Assembly: GCA_938024995.1 (NCBI GenBank)
Contig: CALJDU010000061.1
Location: 1 to 35,334, forward strand
DNA from: an uncultured bacterium
GTDB taxonomy: Bacteria > Myxococcota_A > Polyangia > Polyangiales > Houyiibacteriaceae
Reading direction: 5' to 3'
DNA length: 35,334 nucleotides
Part shown: positions 16,778 to 27,391 of the stretch, piece after piece
How the letters are laid out: each line of letters starts with the position of its first letter
Position numbering within the stretch: the first letter of the stretch is position 1
Notes under the pieces: generated by a model
The model's input: only the letters and a program-made list of their open reading frames with translations
Told to the model about the DNA's origin: nothing
Databases searched by the model: none
Translations under genes and position numbers: made by a program

Positions 16778-19095
16778 AGCGGGTCAGCTTCTGGTTCGTG
16801 GTCGGGGCCACGCTCTTGGCGCTTCCGCTTGGCTGCGACGATGGTGGCGGCGGGGGTGGGGGCGACGGTTCGGGCGAGCTCTATGACGGTTGTCCCGATG
16901 ATCTCGTGTGGTTTGAGCGCACGGTCCAGGGGCCGGTCCTCTCGACCTGCGCGGCTTGTCACAACGACGGCGGGATCGCGCGCGGCACTCGCTTCCGCTT
17001 GGTGCGGATCGGCGATGACCCGGACGCGCTCAAGCAAAACTTGCAGATGCTGCGCGACGCCGCGCAGTGGGAGGACGACGCGGGACCGCTCTTGCTGCAG
17101 AAGCCCACGAACCTGCACCCAGATGGTCACGGCGGCGGTGAGGTCCTTGATGAGGATGGGCTCGACGCGCTGACGACGTTTCACGCGTGGGCGACGGGCG
17201 GGCTCGACGATTGTGACAGCGTGACCAACGCGCCGGCAGATTGTGACGCGCCGACGATTCCGGGCGATCGCCTGCTTCGAAGGATCACGCACTCGCAGTA
17301 CGACCGAACCATTGAAGCGTTGCTCGGCGTTCCCTCGACCTACGGTGAGCGCCTCGCGAGCGACGATGTGATCCGCGGCTACGCCAATCAGGCCGAAGCT
17401 CAACGCGTCGCGCCTCTGCTCGCGGAGCAGTACCGGGTGGCGGCCGAGGAGCTCTCCGAGGTCGCGGTGACCACCCGTCTCGACAGCCTTCTCCCTTGTG
17501 ATCCCGAAGAAGGCGCAGCCTGCGCGGTCCGCTTCGTCGAGGAGTTTGGTCGTCGCGCGTTCCGGCGATCACTCGAGCGCGACGAGGTCGAGCGCTACTA
17601 CTTGATCTGGCGCGACACGCGGCTCGGCGAAGGTTTCGGAGCGGGGATCCGCTGGGTCATCACCGCGATCCTGCAGTCGCCGCACTTCCTGTATCGCGCG
17701 GAGCTCGGGAGGCGCGCCGGTGATGTCTTCGAGTTGACCGATCACGAGCTCGCGACCGCGCTGGCTTATCTGGTCACGGACGCGCCGCCGAGCGACGCGC
17801 TCTTGACCGCGGCGGATGAGGGCGAGCTCTCTGCACCCTCGGGCGTGCTCGACGCGTTGACCGAGCTCTTGGCGGATCCTCGTGCGGAATCGCTTCAAGC
17901 GGCGTTCATTCGCGATTGGCTTCACCTTGAGCGATTGCCGGTCGTTCCGCGCGACGCGGAAGCGTTCCCCGACCTGACCCCAGAGCTGCGCGCCGAAATG
18001 GCGGGCGAGACGGAGCGACTTCTTCGTGAGCTCGCGCGTCGTGACGCCTCTCTCGATGAGCTGCTCACGGCGGACTACACCTTCCTCACACCTGAACTCG
18101 CCGCGCACTACGATGTCGCGCTCGGCGACGGTGAGCGTGACGAAGAGGGCTTCGTGCGCAGCGCGTTGAGCGGGACGCCCTACGCGGGTTTGCTGACGCA
18201 CGGCAGCGTTATGGTCACGCATGCCTTGCCTGCGTCCTCGAGCCCGATTCACCGCGGTGTGTTGGTCCGCGAACGCTTCCTCTGCGACTCGCTCCCGCCG
18301 CCGCCGGCGAACCTCGACACGAGCCCGCCGCCGGTGGATCCGACCAAGTCGACGCGAGAGCGCTACGCGGCGCACTCCGCGCTCTCGGCGTGCGCGGGTT
18401 GTCATCAGCGGATCGATCCAATCGGGTTCGGGTTCGAGCACTTCGACGGCGATGGCCGATATCGCGACGAAGACGCCGGCGAGCCGGTGGACGCGTCCGG
18501 TGAGGTCGTGCTGACCGAGACGAGCGATGGTCCGTTTGATGGCGTGGCCGGTCTCGCAGAGCAGATGCTCGGGGGCGAGGACTTCTCGAGCTGCTTCGCG
18601 GAGCAGTGGTTCGTTTGGGCCAGCGGGGTCGACTCGGATGAGCTCTCGTGCGCGGCGCAGAACCTCGGCGCCCAGCGCGGCGAGCTGTCTTTGAGCGCGC
18701 CGCTGCAAGCGCTGGTCACCTCGACGCACTTCCGAACGCGACGCGGCGGAGACGACGAGTTAGACGCTCCCGGCAGCGGGGTGATCGAGCCTTACGAACC
18801 GGAAGAGCCACCGGTGGATCCGCCGATCGATCCGCCTGGACCTGACGGAATCGAGTTCAGCGTGACCGAGAACTCCCGCTGGCCGACCGGGTACTGCGTC
18901 AACGCCCGCGTGAGCAACACTGGGGACGCGCCGGTCGACTGGGCGGTCGAGCACGAGATCGAAGGAACCATCGACAGCCTCTGGAACGCGGAGAGCACCT
19001 CAACGAGCGGCGCGACGACGTTCACGGGTGTCGGGTTCAACCGCACTGTCGCTCCCGGCGGGACCGCCGAGTTCGGTTGGTGCGCGAGCCTTTGA
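16774..19095 (+). CDS. DUF1592/DUF1588/DUF1585 cytochrome-like lipoprotein with C-terminal CBM2-like domain
   Basis: 773 residues. MKRVSFWFVVGATLLALPLGC is a lipoprotein signal, followed by D-D and a seven-Gly run. A first c-type heme motif C59-A-A-C-H63 lies in a planctomycete-type cytochrome domain. Next come DUF1587 (LLRRITHSQYDRTIEALLGV), DUF1595/DUF1592 (FGRRAFRRSLERDEVERY, ILQSPHFLYRAELG), DUF1588 (SPIHRGVLVRERFLCDSLPPPP, with a second motif C540-A-G-C-H544) and DUF1585 (FDGVAGLAEQMLGGEDFSSCFAEQWFVWASG). After a P-x-D/P linker, residues about 690-773 match family 2 carbohydrate-binding modules: W-P-T-G-Y-C near the start, LWNAESTSTSG, GVGFNRTVAPGGTAEFGWCA at the end, with the two terminal cysteines placed to form the usual disulfide. 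One of the binding aromatics is Phe instead of Trp. It suggests a surface electron-transfer or oxidative protein held on polysaccharide. Confidence 0.85.
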   Translation: MKRVSFWFVVGATLLALPLGCDDGGGGGGGDGSGELYDGCPDDLVWFERTVQGPVLSTCAACHNDGGIARGTRFRLVRIGDDPDALKQNLQMLRDAAQWEDDAGPLLLQKPTNLHPDGHGGGEVLDEDGLDALTTFHAWATGGLDDCDSVTNAPADCDAPTIPGDRLLRRITHSQYDRTIEALLGVPSTYGERLASDDVIRGYANQAEAQRVAPLLAEQYRVAAEELSEVAVTTRLDSLLPCDPEEGAACAVRFVEEFGRRAFRRSLERDEVERYYLIWRDTRLGEGFGAGIRWVITAILQSPHFLYRAELGRRAGDVFELTDHELATALAYLVTDAPPSDALLTAADEGELSAPSGVLDALTELLADPRAESLQAAFIRDWLHLERLPVVPRDAEAFPDLTPELRAEMAGETERLLRELARRDASLDELLTADYTFLTPELAAHYDVALGDGERDEEGFVRSALSGTPYAGLLTHGSVMVTHALPASSSPIHRGVLVRERFLCDSLPPPPANLDTSPPPVDPTKSTRERYAAHSALSACAGCHQRIDPIGFGFEHFDGDGRYRDEDAGEPVDASGEVVLTETSDGPFDGVAGLAEQMLGGEDFSSCFAEQWFVWASGVDSDELSCAAQNLGAQRGELSLSAPLQALVTSTHFRTRRGGDDELDAPGSGVIEPYEPEEPPVDPPIDPPGPDGIEFSVTENSRWPTGYCVNARVSNTGDAPVDWAVEHEIEGTIDSLWNAESTSTSGATTFTGVGFNRTVAPGGTAEFGWCASL

Positions 19096-19129
19096 CGCCT
19101 TGAGCGATCGTGAAAAGGGGGAGGGGGCG

Positions 19130-19246
19130 ATGAGCAAGCGTCGTGACGCGACGAGATGGGGAGCAAAGCGACCGGTCGAGGCGCGCGCGCACTTCGCGCG
19201 CACCCAGAGCGGAGCGAACGTTGTGGTGGTCCGAGCGATCCCATGA
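19130..19246 (+). CDS. Candidate 38-residue basic small protein
   Basis: ATG 19130 follows a purine-rich run (GGGGGAGGGGGCG) that could serve as a ribosome site. The product (MSKRRDATRWGAKRPVEARA...VVVVRAIP) is basic and not recognised. Its stop overlaps the next candidate start as ATGA (19243-19246). It could be a real small protein, a leader peptide or the front part of a gene broken by a frameshift. Confidence 0.35.
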   Translation: MSKRRDATRWGAKRPVEARAHFARTQSGANVVVVRAIP

Positions 19247-19326
19247 CCCGCTTGTTCGACCACCCGCTGCGCGGTCACGAGCAGCGGGAGCTTCCCGTTC
19301 CCGAGCGTCCGTTTTGGCGACCGTGA
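19243..19326 (+). CDS. Candidate 27-residue small protein
   Basis: ATG 19243 overlaps the stop of the upstream small frame by four bases, and its own TGA (19324-19326) is one base before the ATG of the TIGR02996 gene. Product MTRLFDHPLRGHEQRELPVP plus seven residues. The end-to-end packing suggests coupled translation, or one ancestral reading frame broken by an indel near 19240. Confidence 0.3.
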   Translation: MTRLFDHPLRGHEQRELPVPERPFWRP

Positions 19327-19327
19327 C

Positions 19328-20878
19328 ATGAAGACGCTAGACGACATCGCGCAGCTCGACTGGGGCGAGGGACCGTTCGTGGATTCCGCGGCGCTCGCCA
19401 CAGCGCGCGCCGCGGTGATCGCGCGGCCACGCGATGAAGAAGCGCTCCGTGTCTTCTCGGACCTCGCCATCGAAGAAGGGCATCCGCACGGGGAGCTCGT
19501 TCGGCTCGCGCTTCTGAAGCGGTCGCTGGAGGGCGTCGCGAAGCGGGGCGTGATCGAATCCGAGGACGAGCTCCTCGGTCGATACGCGCGGGCGATCTTC
19601 CCGCATTGGTTCGACCCGGCGTTCGCGCGTCATACATGGGGCAGGAGACAGTTCGGTTTCGATCACGGTGCGTCGGTGGACGGTCCCGAACAGCTCGCTG
19701 AGCTGAGGACGGTTATCCCGCTTGACGAGATCGCGCTCGGACGAACCCCCGAGCGCCTCATCGCGTCTGGGGCGCTCAAGGGTGTTCGGTATGTGCGCTG
19801 TCACGCTCGCTTCGCCGTCCCGCTCCTTGAGGCGCTCGGTCCAGACGCTGGTCTTGAAGAGCTCCATTTGGATGAGCACTACGAGGGACTTGAGCAGCTC
19901 CCGAGGCTCGCGCCGCGGCTCAAGGCGTTCTCGATGCGCGGGATCACGAACAAGGTCTTCTCCGCGATCACCGAGTGGAAGGAGATCACGTCGCTCTCAC
20001 TGGGCGCGCTCCGCATGGATGACTCTGCCGGGTCGAGCTGCCCGCCATGATCCAGTTGGCCGGCGCGCGTGATCTCGACGCGCTCTTGCTCGGCTCGTTG
20101 CGACTTCGGGCGAGAAACCAACGCGCGTTTTTCGCTCCGCTCGAAGGGAGCGGCATCGCGGACCTTACGCTCGAAGCGTTTCACTTCATCGACCAGGGTG
20201 ACGCGATCGGCCGGCTCTCGCTGCCGCGGCTTCGGAAGCTCCAGCTTCGTTCGCGGCTCGGATCCGGACAGCTTCATCCGCGGACCGCTCCTGGGACCGG
20301 TTCGGCATCTCGAGCTGAGGCGAAGCGGCATGTCGGCGGAGTCGCTCCTCCGGATGCTGCGCGGCCACTCCACGCGTTCGCTTGCGTCTCTCTCGCTCAC
20401 CGATGTCGCGCTGGATGAGCGGGCCCGCGAGTTCGCGCACCTCTCAGTGGTCCCTCGCCTTGAGTCGCTGCAGTTGGACCGCGGAGTGAACCTCGACGTC
20501 TCCGAGCTGCTCGGGCGCGCGGAGCGACTGCGGGAGCTTCGCGGTCCCGGAAGCGCGCTTATCCTTGACGCCTTGAAGACGACGCCTGCGCCCCTCCGTT
20601 CTCTCTCGCTCGAGCAGCTCCCTGAGGTGAGTCGTCACGTCGCCGAAGCGTTGCGCTCGCCGCTTCGGAAGACGCTCCGGCGCCTGACGCTGAACGGTAT
20701 CCCGCTGACCAACGAGGTCACGGACGCGCTTCGCCAGCCCGAGCTCCAGCGGCTCACCTGGATCGTCCTGAGCTCCACCGAGCCGGAGCAGATAAGGGCG
20801 CTCTTCGGTCATCGCGCCGCGGCGCTTCGGGAGCTCTGGCAGCACCCGATTCCAGAGGATTGGTTTTGGCACCCGTGA
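19328..20878 (+). pseudogene. TIGR02996-type leucine-rich-repeat-like protein, reading frame broken twice
   Basis: Residues about 36-66 (DEEALRVFSDLAIEEGHPHGELVRLALLKR) match the repeat-companion domain TIGR02996 (pattern Y/F-A/S-D-x-L-x-E-x-G-x-P-x-G-E-x-I/V-R-L), found in myxobacteria and planctomycetes in front of leucine-rich repeats. Such repeats follow: LKAFSMRGITNKVFSAI, LRKLQLRS, LGPVRHLELRRSGMSAESLLRML, LASLSLTDVAL, LESLQLDRGVNL, LRSLSLEQLPEV. From the ATG the frame ends at a TGA at 20048. From about 20023 to 20255 the protein continues one frame over (RVELPAMIQLAGARDLDALLLGSLRL...LPRLRKLQL) and then returns to the first frame (FIRGPLLGPVRHLEL) to the stop at 20878. The two changes compensate each other (about -1 then +1). 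The restored product is roughly 516 residues. Errors or decay cannot be told apart here. Confidence 0.75.
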
Positions 20879-21117
20879 CCCGTGATTTCGCTCAGCTCGA
20901 CCGTAGAGGAGAGCGAGGATCTTCCCGCACCTGTTGGCGCGCCTACGCTGTCTCCTTCGGCCAGGACGTGGGGCTGTTCAGTTGTTGAGCACCTGCCGAC
21001 TCTTGTTCGCGCTGCTCGACGGTGCGCCACAGAGAGAAACGACGGGCCTGGCCGAGCGAACCTGAAGAAGCAGGCTCCCAGTCAGCGCTGGCGCAGATGT
21101 TGCGACATCTCCACACC
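20879..21117. other. Intergenic region without recognisable gene
   Basis: 239 bases between the LRR-type gene and the SpoIID-type gene. Short open frames exist on both strands but none has a plausible start with protein-like character. I see no strong hairpin followed by T-run and no recognisable promoter; it must nevertheless carry the promoter of the SpoIID-type gene. Confidence 0.5.
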
Positions 21118-22644
<1,527 letters not shown>

Positions 22645-22694
22645 TCTCGCTGCGCCTTTTTTGACCTCGATTTCGAGAACTGAGACGCAGAACT

Positions 22695-23774
22695 GTGTCT
22701 CTCACGCGCAGCGTCGTGTCTCGCCCGTCACCCATGGTGTGGCTCGCGTTCGCGCTCATCGCGGCGATCTGCCCGCGCGTTGACGCGCAAGCTGAACCGG
22801 GGACCGCTCCGGTCGAGGCACCGGACGAGGCCGAGACGGACGCCGAGGAAAGCGACGCTGAGGAAAGCGACGCCGAGGAAAGCGACGCCCAGGAAAACGA
22901 CGCTGAGGAAAGCGACGCCGACAACAACGAAGGAGACGTGGAGGGCGACAACGAAGCCGAATCGTCAGGACCACCCGCGCCCACTCTCAATCCCGCTCCC
23001 ACTCTCAGTCCCGCTCCCACGCCTCCGCCGTGCCTCTCCGCACCCGTCACGATCCAACGCGCGCACAGTCACCCGCTCGAGTCCATCGCGCTTCGTCTCA
23101 CTCACTGTGATGGGTCGCCGAACCTCGCCGCGCTTCGTCCGCTTTCCACTCTCGGACGCGCCGCGCGAACGCAGCGTGCCGCGGCGCGTCTTCATCGAGG
23201 TCTGCTGACGCGGCTCCAAGCGATCGCGAATCAGTTTCCCGGCCGCGCGATCGCGATCGTCTCTGGACATCGCCCTCGCGCCCGTCGCACGAGCCGGCAT
23301 CGTCATGGTCGAGCGCTCGACATTCGCGTCGAGGGCGTTCATCGCCGTGACGTGAGCGAGTTCGCGCGAGGGCTCGCGGACACGGGCGTCGGCTACTACC
23401 CCAACAGCACCTTTACTCACGTCGACGTTCGCGGTCGCGCGCAGTACTGGGTGGATCGCAGCGCGCCTGGACAGCGTCCGGACTACGGTCCCTGGCCCCC
23501 CTCGCGCGACGTGACGAACCAAGTTCGTGAAGCGATCGCGGCGGCGACCACGCGCGCGTTCGGTGGGCCGTCGTCATCGCCTGCTTCGACAACCGCTCCG
23601 GCAACCGCTCCGGCGACCGCTCCACATGCTGCGGCCTCCGCTTCCGCCCCGGATGCAAACGCCGCGCTGGTGGTTCCCGAAGCCAGCGACGAGAGCCGTC
23701 CGCCGGGAGACGTTCGAGATGACGCCTTTGCCGCGCTGGAAGCGCTTCGCGCGCTAGACCTACGGACACCGTAG
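22695..23774 (+). CDS. DUF882/M15-type zinc peptidase (secreted)
   Basis: 359 residues. A signal sequence (VWLAFALIAAICPRVDAQA) precedes an acidic repeat region (DAEES, residues 49-75) and a Pro-Ala-Thr stretch. The catalytic domain is about 115-265, similar to the M15A/DUF882 DD-peptidase-like (YcbK-type) fold: VSGHRPRARRTSRHRHGRALDI contains S-x-H-x-x-G-x-A-x-D-I with zinc ligands H202 and D209, and FTHVDV supplies H242 and D244. This family cleaves D-Ala-containing cross-links in peptidoglycan. The remaining C-terminus is low-complexity Ala/Pro. GTG 22695 is chosen (also ATG 22734 possible). It follows the SpoIID-type gene by 50 nt; the two may form a cell-wall unit. Confidence 0.8.
   Translation: MSLTRSVVSRPSPMVWLAFALIAAICPRVDAQAEPGTAPVEAPDEAETDAEESDAEESDAEESDAQENDAEESDADNNEGDVEGDNEAESSGPPAPTLNPAPTLSPAPTPPPCLSAPVTIQRAHSHPLESIALRLTHCDGSPNLAALRPLSTLGRAARTQRAAARLHRGLLTRLQAIANQFPGRAIAIVSGHRPRARRTSRHRHGRALDIRVEGVHRRDVSEFARGLADTGVGYYPNSTFTHVDVRGRAQYWVDRSAPGQRPDYGPWPPSRDVTNQVREAIAAATTRAFGGPSSSPASTTAPATAPATAPHAAASASAPDANAALVVPEASDESRPPGDVRDDAFAALEALRALDLRTP
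22839..22913 (+). repeat. Five tandem 15-bp units (Asp-Ala-Glu-Glu-Ser)
   Basis: GACGCYGAGGAAAGC and variants, units at 22839, 22854, 22869, 22884 and 22899. They encode acidic D-A-E-E-S (fourth D-A-Q-E-N) in the linker after the signal peptide of the M15-type protein. Confidence 0.9.
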
Positions 23775-23798
23775 CGACCAGCGTACACTGCGCGCGCG

Positions 23799-26312
23799 AT
23801 GCGCCTCCCGATCGACGAACACCTCGACGAGATCGTCACCACGTTGAAGGAGCGTGGGCGGCTGGTGCTCGCAGCGGAACCCGGCGCGGGTAAGACCACG
23901 CGGGTGCCACCGGCGATGCTGCGCGCCGGCTTCGGAGAGCGCGGTGAGATCGTGGTCGTGGAGCCCAGGCGTATCGCCGCGAGGAGCGCGGCCAAGCGGG
24001 TCGCCAAAGAGCGGCGGGAGAACGTCGGCGAGGTCATCGGCTACTCGGTCCGCTTCGACACCAAAGCGAGCGCGAAGACGAAGGTTCGCTATGTGACCGA
24101 GGGCGTCTTCATGCGGCAGGTCACGTCCGGCAAGCTCGCGAAGATGGGCGCGGTCGTGTTCGATGAGTTCCACGAGCGTCATCTCGATAGTGATCTTGGG
24201 CTCGCGCTCGCCAAGGCGGCCGGTTCGCTTCCGATCGTCGTGATGAGCGCGACCCTCAACGCCGATCCCATCGCGACGTACCTCGGTGCGCCGACCATCC
24301 AGGTGAAGGGGCGCGCGTTCCCAGTGGAGGTGAGCTACGTGCCACCGGAGCGAGACGAGCGCATCGAGAAGAGCGTCCTTCGCGCGCTGCGTACCGTCGG
24401 CGAGCAGGACGAAGGAGACGTGCTCGTCTTTCTCCCTGGGGCCGGTGAGATTCGCAGGACCGAAGAGGCGATCAAGAACTACTGCGCGCGCCACGACATG
24501 GACATCGCGCTCCTCCACGGCGAGCTCCCGCCCGACCGGCAAGACAAAGCGCTGCGTCCCGGCGAGCGTCGACGCGTCATCTTGAGCACCAACATCGCGG
24601 AGACCTCGGTCACCATTCCGAGCGTGACGACGGTGATCGATAGCGGCCTCGCGCGCTTCGCGGCGTGCTCTCCGTGGACGGGGCTCCCGACGCTCCTCAC
24701 CAAACCGATCAGTCGCGCGTCGGCGAAACAACGCGCGGGCCGCGCCGGTCGAACGCAAGCGGGGCGATGCGCGCGCCTCTATCCCAAGTTCGATCACGAT
24801 CGACGTCACGAGTTCGACGTTCCCGAGATCAAGCGCGCCGACCTCGCGTCTCTGATCCTCACCTTGCGCGGGCTCGGCCACGACCCGACGACTTTCCCGT
24901 ACTTCGTGCCGCCGGATGACGCCGCGCGGGATCGCGCAGTGGCGCTCATGACACGACTCGGCGCGCTCGATGAAGCAGGCGAGTTGACCGAGGATGGGCG
25001 CGCCATGTTGCGCGCGCCGGCTCATCCTCGCGTGACCAAGCTCGCGCTCGAGGCGGCGAAGCGCGGCGCGGGGGCGCGAGGGTGTTGGCTCGGCGCGTTG
25101 CTCTCGGAGCGGGAACCCAGGTTGCGCTTCCGAGCCTTTGGTCGCGATCGGGTGGTGGCGGACGTGGGGACATCTGACCTGCTCGCGCGTCTCATGGAGA
25201 TCGAAGAAGCAGAGGCCAACGGGGGGCTCTCGGAACGAAACTTGCGGCAGGCGGGCCTCGACGCGCGGGTCGTCCGAACGGCAGAGCGCGCCAGCCAGTC
25301 GCTCGCGCGCGCTCTCTCTATCGACGTCAACGAGATCGGTTCGCTCTACGATGAAGAAGAGGCGCTGCTCCGCGCGACCCTCTGCGCATTTCCGGACCGC
25401 GTGGGGCAGCGACGGGCAGCGCGATCCGCTCGCGTCGTGTTCGCCGATGGCGGCGCGGGCGAGCTCTCCGAGCGCTCTGTGGTTCGCGAGTCGATGTTCT
25501 TCGTCGCGTTCGATGTCTCCGAGCGACCGGGCAAGGTCGACATTCGGGGCGCGTCTGAGATCGAACCGGACTGGTTGCTCGAAGAGCTCTTCGACGATGT
25601 CGTCGACGACGAGGTCGTGCGCTTCGACGCGGGCACCGAGCGGGTGGTCAGCGCGCGCGCGCTGCGCTTCGGCAACGTCGTGCTGGAGGAGCGCGACACC
25701 GCGACCTCGCTCAGCGAGGAGACGGCGCGCGTCATGTGCGCCGCAGCGAAAGAGAAAGGTCTCGCGCGGCTCTTTGACCTCGACGAGCTGGAGAGTCACC
25801 GCCGCCGCGCGCTCTTCGCGGCGAGTCACGGTGTCGCGCTGACGGTGCCCGAAGGGGACGCGCTGGATGAGGTGCTGCTGGCGTGTTGTCGCCGCGGCTT
25901 GAGCTTCGCCGATCTTCGGAAGCAGTCGCTGGTTCAAGGTCACCTGGACACGCTCTCGCATGCGACGCGAACAGCGTTCGAGGCGGTCGCTCCGACGCAC
26001 GTCAAGATCGCGGGACGAGCGCGTGTCCCGGTGCGCTACGAGGTCGATCGCGCGCCGTGGATCGAGTCACGTCTGCAAGACTTCTTCTCGATGAAGGACG
26101 GCCCTACCGTGGCGCGCGGAGCGGTTCCGTTGGTGCTCCATCTCCTCGCCCCGAACAAGCGCGCGGTCCAAGTGACGACGGATCTCGCCGGCTTTTGGGA
26201 TCGGCACTACCCATCAGTCCGCAAGGAGCTCATGCGGCGTTATCGCCGACACGCCTGGCCAGAAGACCCTCGCACCGCGACGCCTCCGCCGCGTCGCGGA
26301 CGCCGGAAGTAG
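23799..26312 (+). CDS. hrpB: ATP-dependent helicase HrpB (DEAH family)
   Basis: 837 residues, close to the length of proteobacterial HrpB. Motif I is AEPGAGKTTRVP with K32; motif II is D122-E-F-H125 (DEFH, typical of HrpB rather than DEAH); motif III is MSATL; motif V/VI is seen in LSTNIAETSVTIPSV and QRAGRAGRTQAGRCARLYP. The C-terminal HrpB domain includes LPEAL-like helical stretches and ends with HYPSVRKELMRRYRRHAWPEDP, the usual family signature. It is a cytoplasmic RNA-dependent NTPase of uncertain role. It starts at ATG 23799, 24 nt after the M15 gene, with TACACT 9 nt upstream of the start as a weak promoter-like hexamer. Confidence 0.93.
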   Translation: MRLPIDEHLDEIVTTLKERGRLVLAAEPGAGKTTRVPPAMLRAGFGERGEIVVVEPRRIAARSAAKRVAKERRENVGEVIGYSVRFDTKASAKTKVRYVTEGVFMRQVTSGKLAKMGAVVFDEFHERHLDSDLGLALAKAAGSLPIVVMSATLNADPIATYLGAPTIQVKGRAFPVEVSYVPPERDERIEKSVLRALRTVGEQDEGDVLVFLPGAGEIRRTEEAIKNYCARHDMDIALLHGELPPDRQDKALRPGERRRVILSTNIAETSVTIPSVTTVIDSGLARFAACSPWTGLPTLLTKPISRASAKQRAGRAGRTQAGRCARLYPKFDHDRRHEFDVPEIKRADLASLILTLRGLGHDPTTFPYFVPPDDAARDRAVALMTRLGALDEAGELTEDGRAMLRAPAHPRVTKLALEAAKRGAGARGCWLGALLSEREPRLRFRAFGRDRVVADVGTSDLLARLMEIEEAEANGGLSERNLRQAGLDARVVRTAERASQSLARALSIDVNEIGSLYDEEEALLRATLCAFPDRVGQRRAARSARVVFADGGAGELSERSVVRESMFFVAFDVSERPGKVDIRGASEIEPDWLLEELFDDVVDDEVVRFDAGTERVVSARALRFGNVVLEERDTATSLSEETARVMCAAAKEKGLARLFDLDELESHRRRALFAASHGVALTVPEGDALDEVLLACCRRGLSFADLRKQSLVQGHLDTLSHATRTAFEAVAPTHVKIAGRARVPVRYEVDRAPWIESRLQDFFSMKDGPTVARGAVPLVLHLLAPNKRAVQVTTDLAGFWDRHYPSVRKELMRRYRRHAWPEDPRTATPPPRRGRRK

Positions 26313-26397
26313 AGCCCAACACGAGCCGTTGAGCAGCGGGAGCAGATAGGCGTTCCGCTTGCTTGCCGCGGCGCACCGGAAGGGGTACCAAGCGCGC

Positions 26398-27354
26398 ATG
26401 AGAATTACGGCGAGCACCTTCTTTGTTCTCCTTCTTTGCGCCGGTTGCGCGAACCAAAACGCGGAGCGCCGCGGACCGCGTGAGTCGGAGTCCTCCTCGA
26501 CGATGACCGCGTCGGCGATGGAAGCGGAGCGCACGGACAACGCGGGCGGCACCGCGATGGGTCAGGTCGCGCAGGTGACGGCGATGAACGCGCCGCAGCC
26601 CGATGAAGCCCCGGCCCCGCAGGCCGCGCCGGCCGATGTGGCCGAGCCCCCGTCGGAAGCCACGCGAACGGACTCCGGTCTCTCGTCAAAGGTGCTCACG
26701 CCCGGCTCGGGCTCCGACCACCCCCGCGCGGCGGACCGCGTGACCGTTCACTACACGGGTTGGACCACGGACGGAGAGCAGTTCGACAGCTCCGTGACGC
26801 GCGGTCGCCCCGCCACCTTCCCGCTCAACCGCGTCATCGCCGGCTGGACAGAAGGCTTGCAGTTGATGGTCGTCGGCGAGAAGCGCCGCTTGTGGATCCC
26901 GGAGAACCTCGCCTACCAGGGTCGCCCCGGTCGCCCCGCGGGCATGCTGGTCTTTGATGTGGAGTTGTTGGAAATCGATCGCGCACCCGAACCGCCCGCC
27001 GTTCCCGAAGATGTCGCCGCCGCGCCTGGCAACGCTGACCGCACCGAGTCCGGAATCGCGCACCGAATCCTCACGCCCGGCACCGGCTCGGAGCACCCGA
27101 CCGCCAGCAGCCGCGTCGAGGTTCACTACAGCGGCTGGACGACCGACGGCGAGATGTTCGACAGCTCGGTCACGCGTGGCCGTCCCGCGACGTTCCCGCT
27201 CAGCGGCGTCATCCCAGGCTGGACCGAGGGCGTGCAGCTCATGGTCGCCGGCGAGAAGCGCCGCTTCTGGATCCCGGCGAACCTGGCCTACGAAGGCCGT
27301 CGCGGACCGCAGGGCACGCTCGTCTTTGATATCGAGCTGATCAGCATCCAGTAG
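26398..27354 (+). CDS. Lipoprotein with two tandem FKBP-type prolyl isomerase domains
   Basis: 318 residues. MRITASTFFVLLLCAGC is a lipoprotein signal, then a Ser/Thr/Ala/Pro-rich region to residue 95. Domain 1 (about 107-193) has VHYTGWTTDGEQFDSSVTRG, FPLNRVIAGWTEGLQLM, GEKRRLWIPENLAYQG and MLVFDVELLEI; domain 2 (about 232-317) repeats this with VHYSGWTTDGEMFDSSVTRG, FPLSGVIPGWTEGVQLM, GEKRRFWIPANLAYEG. The aromatic pocket residues of active FKBPs (Y, F/D, V-I, W, Y) are kept in both, so both are likely active prolyl isomerases at the outer membrane or periplasm. The near identity of the two suggests recent internal duplication. ATG 26398 sets the signal peptide. Confidence 0.92.
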   Translation: MRITASTFFVLLLCAGCANQNAERRGPRESESSSTMTASAMEAERTDNAGGTAMGQVAQVTAMNAPQPDEAPAPQAAPADVAEPPSEATRTDSGLSSKVLTPGSGSDHPRAADRVTVHYTGWTTDGEQFDSSVTRGRPATFPLNRVIAGWTEGLQLMVVGEKRRLWIPENLAYQGRPGRPAGMLVFDVELLEIDRAPEPPAVPEDVAAAPGNADRTESGIAHRILTPGTGSEHPTASSRVEVHYSGWTTDGEMFDSSVTRGRPATFPLSGVIPGWTEGVQLMVAGEKRRFWIPANLAYEGRRGPQGTLVFDIELISIQ

Positions 27355-27391
27355 CTCAACGCTCCGTGAGCGTCACGCCGATCGACGACCG

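Noticed and set aside
20879..21117. Short open frames on both strands between the LRR and SpoIID genes
   Set aside because: Composition and starts are weak and the two strands mirror each other.
23760..26000. A 746-residue open frame on the minus strand
   Set aside because: It is opposite hrpB, Arg-rich and without domain; shadow frame.
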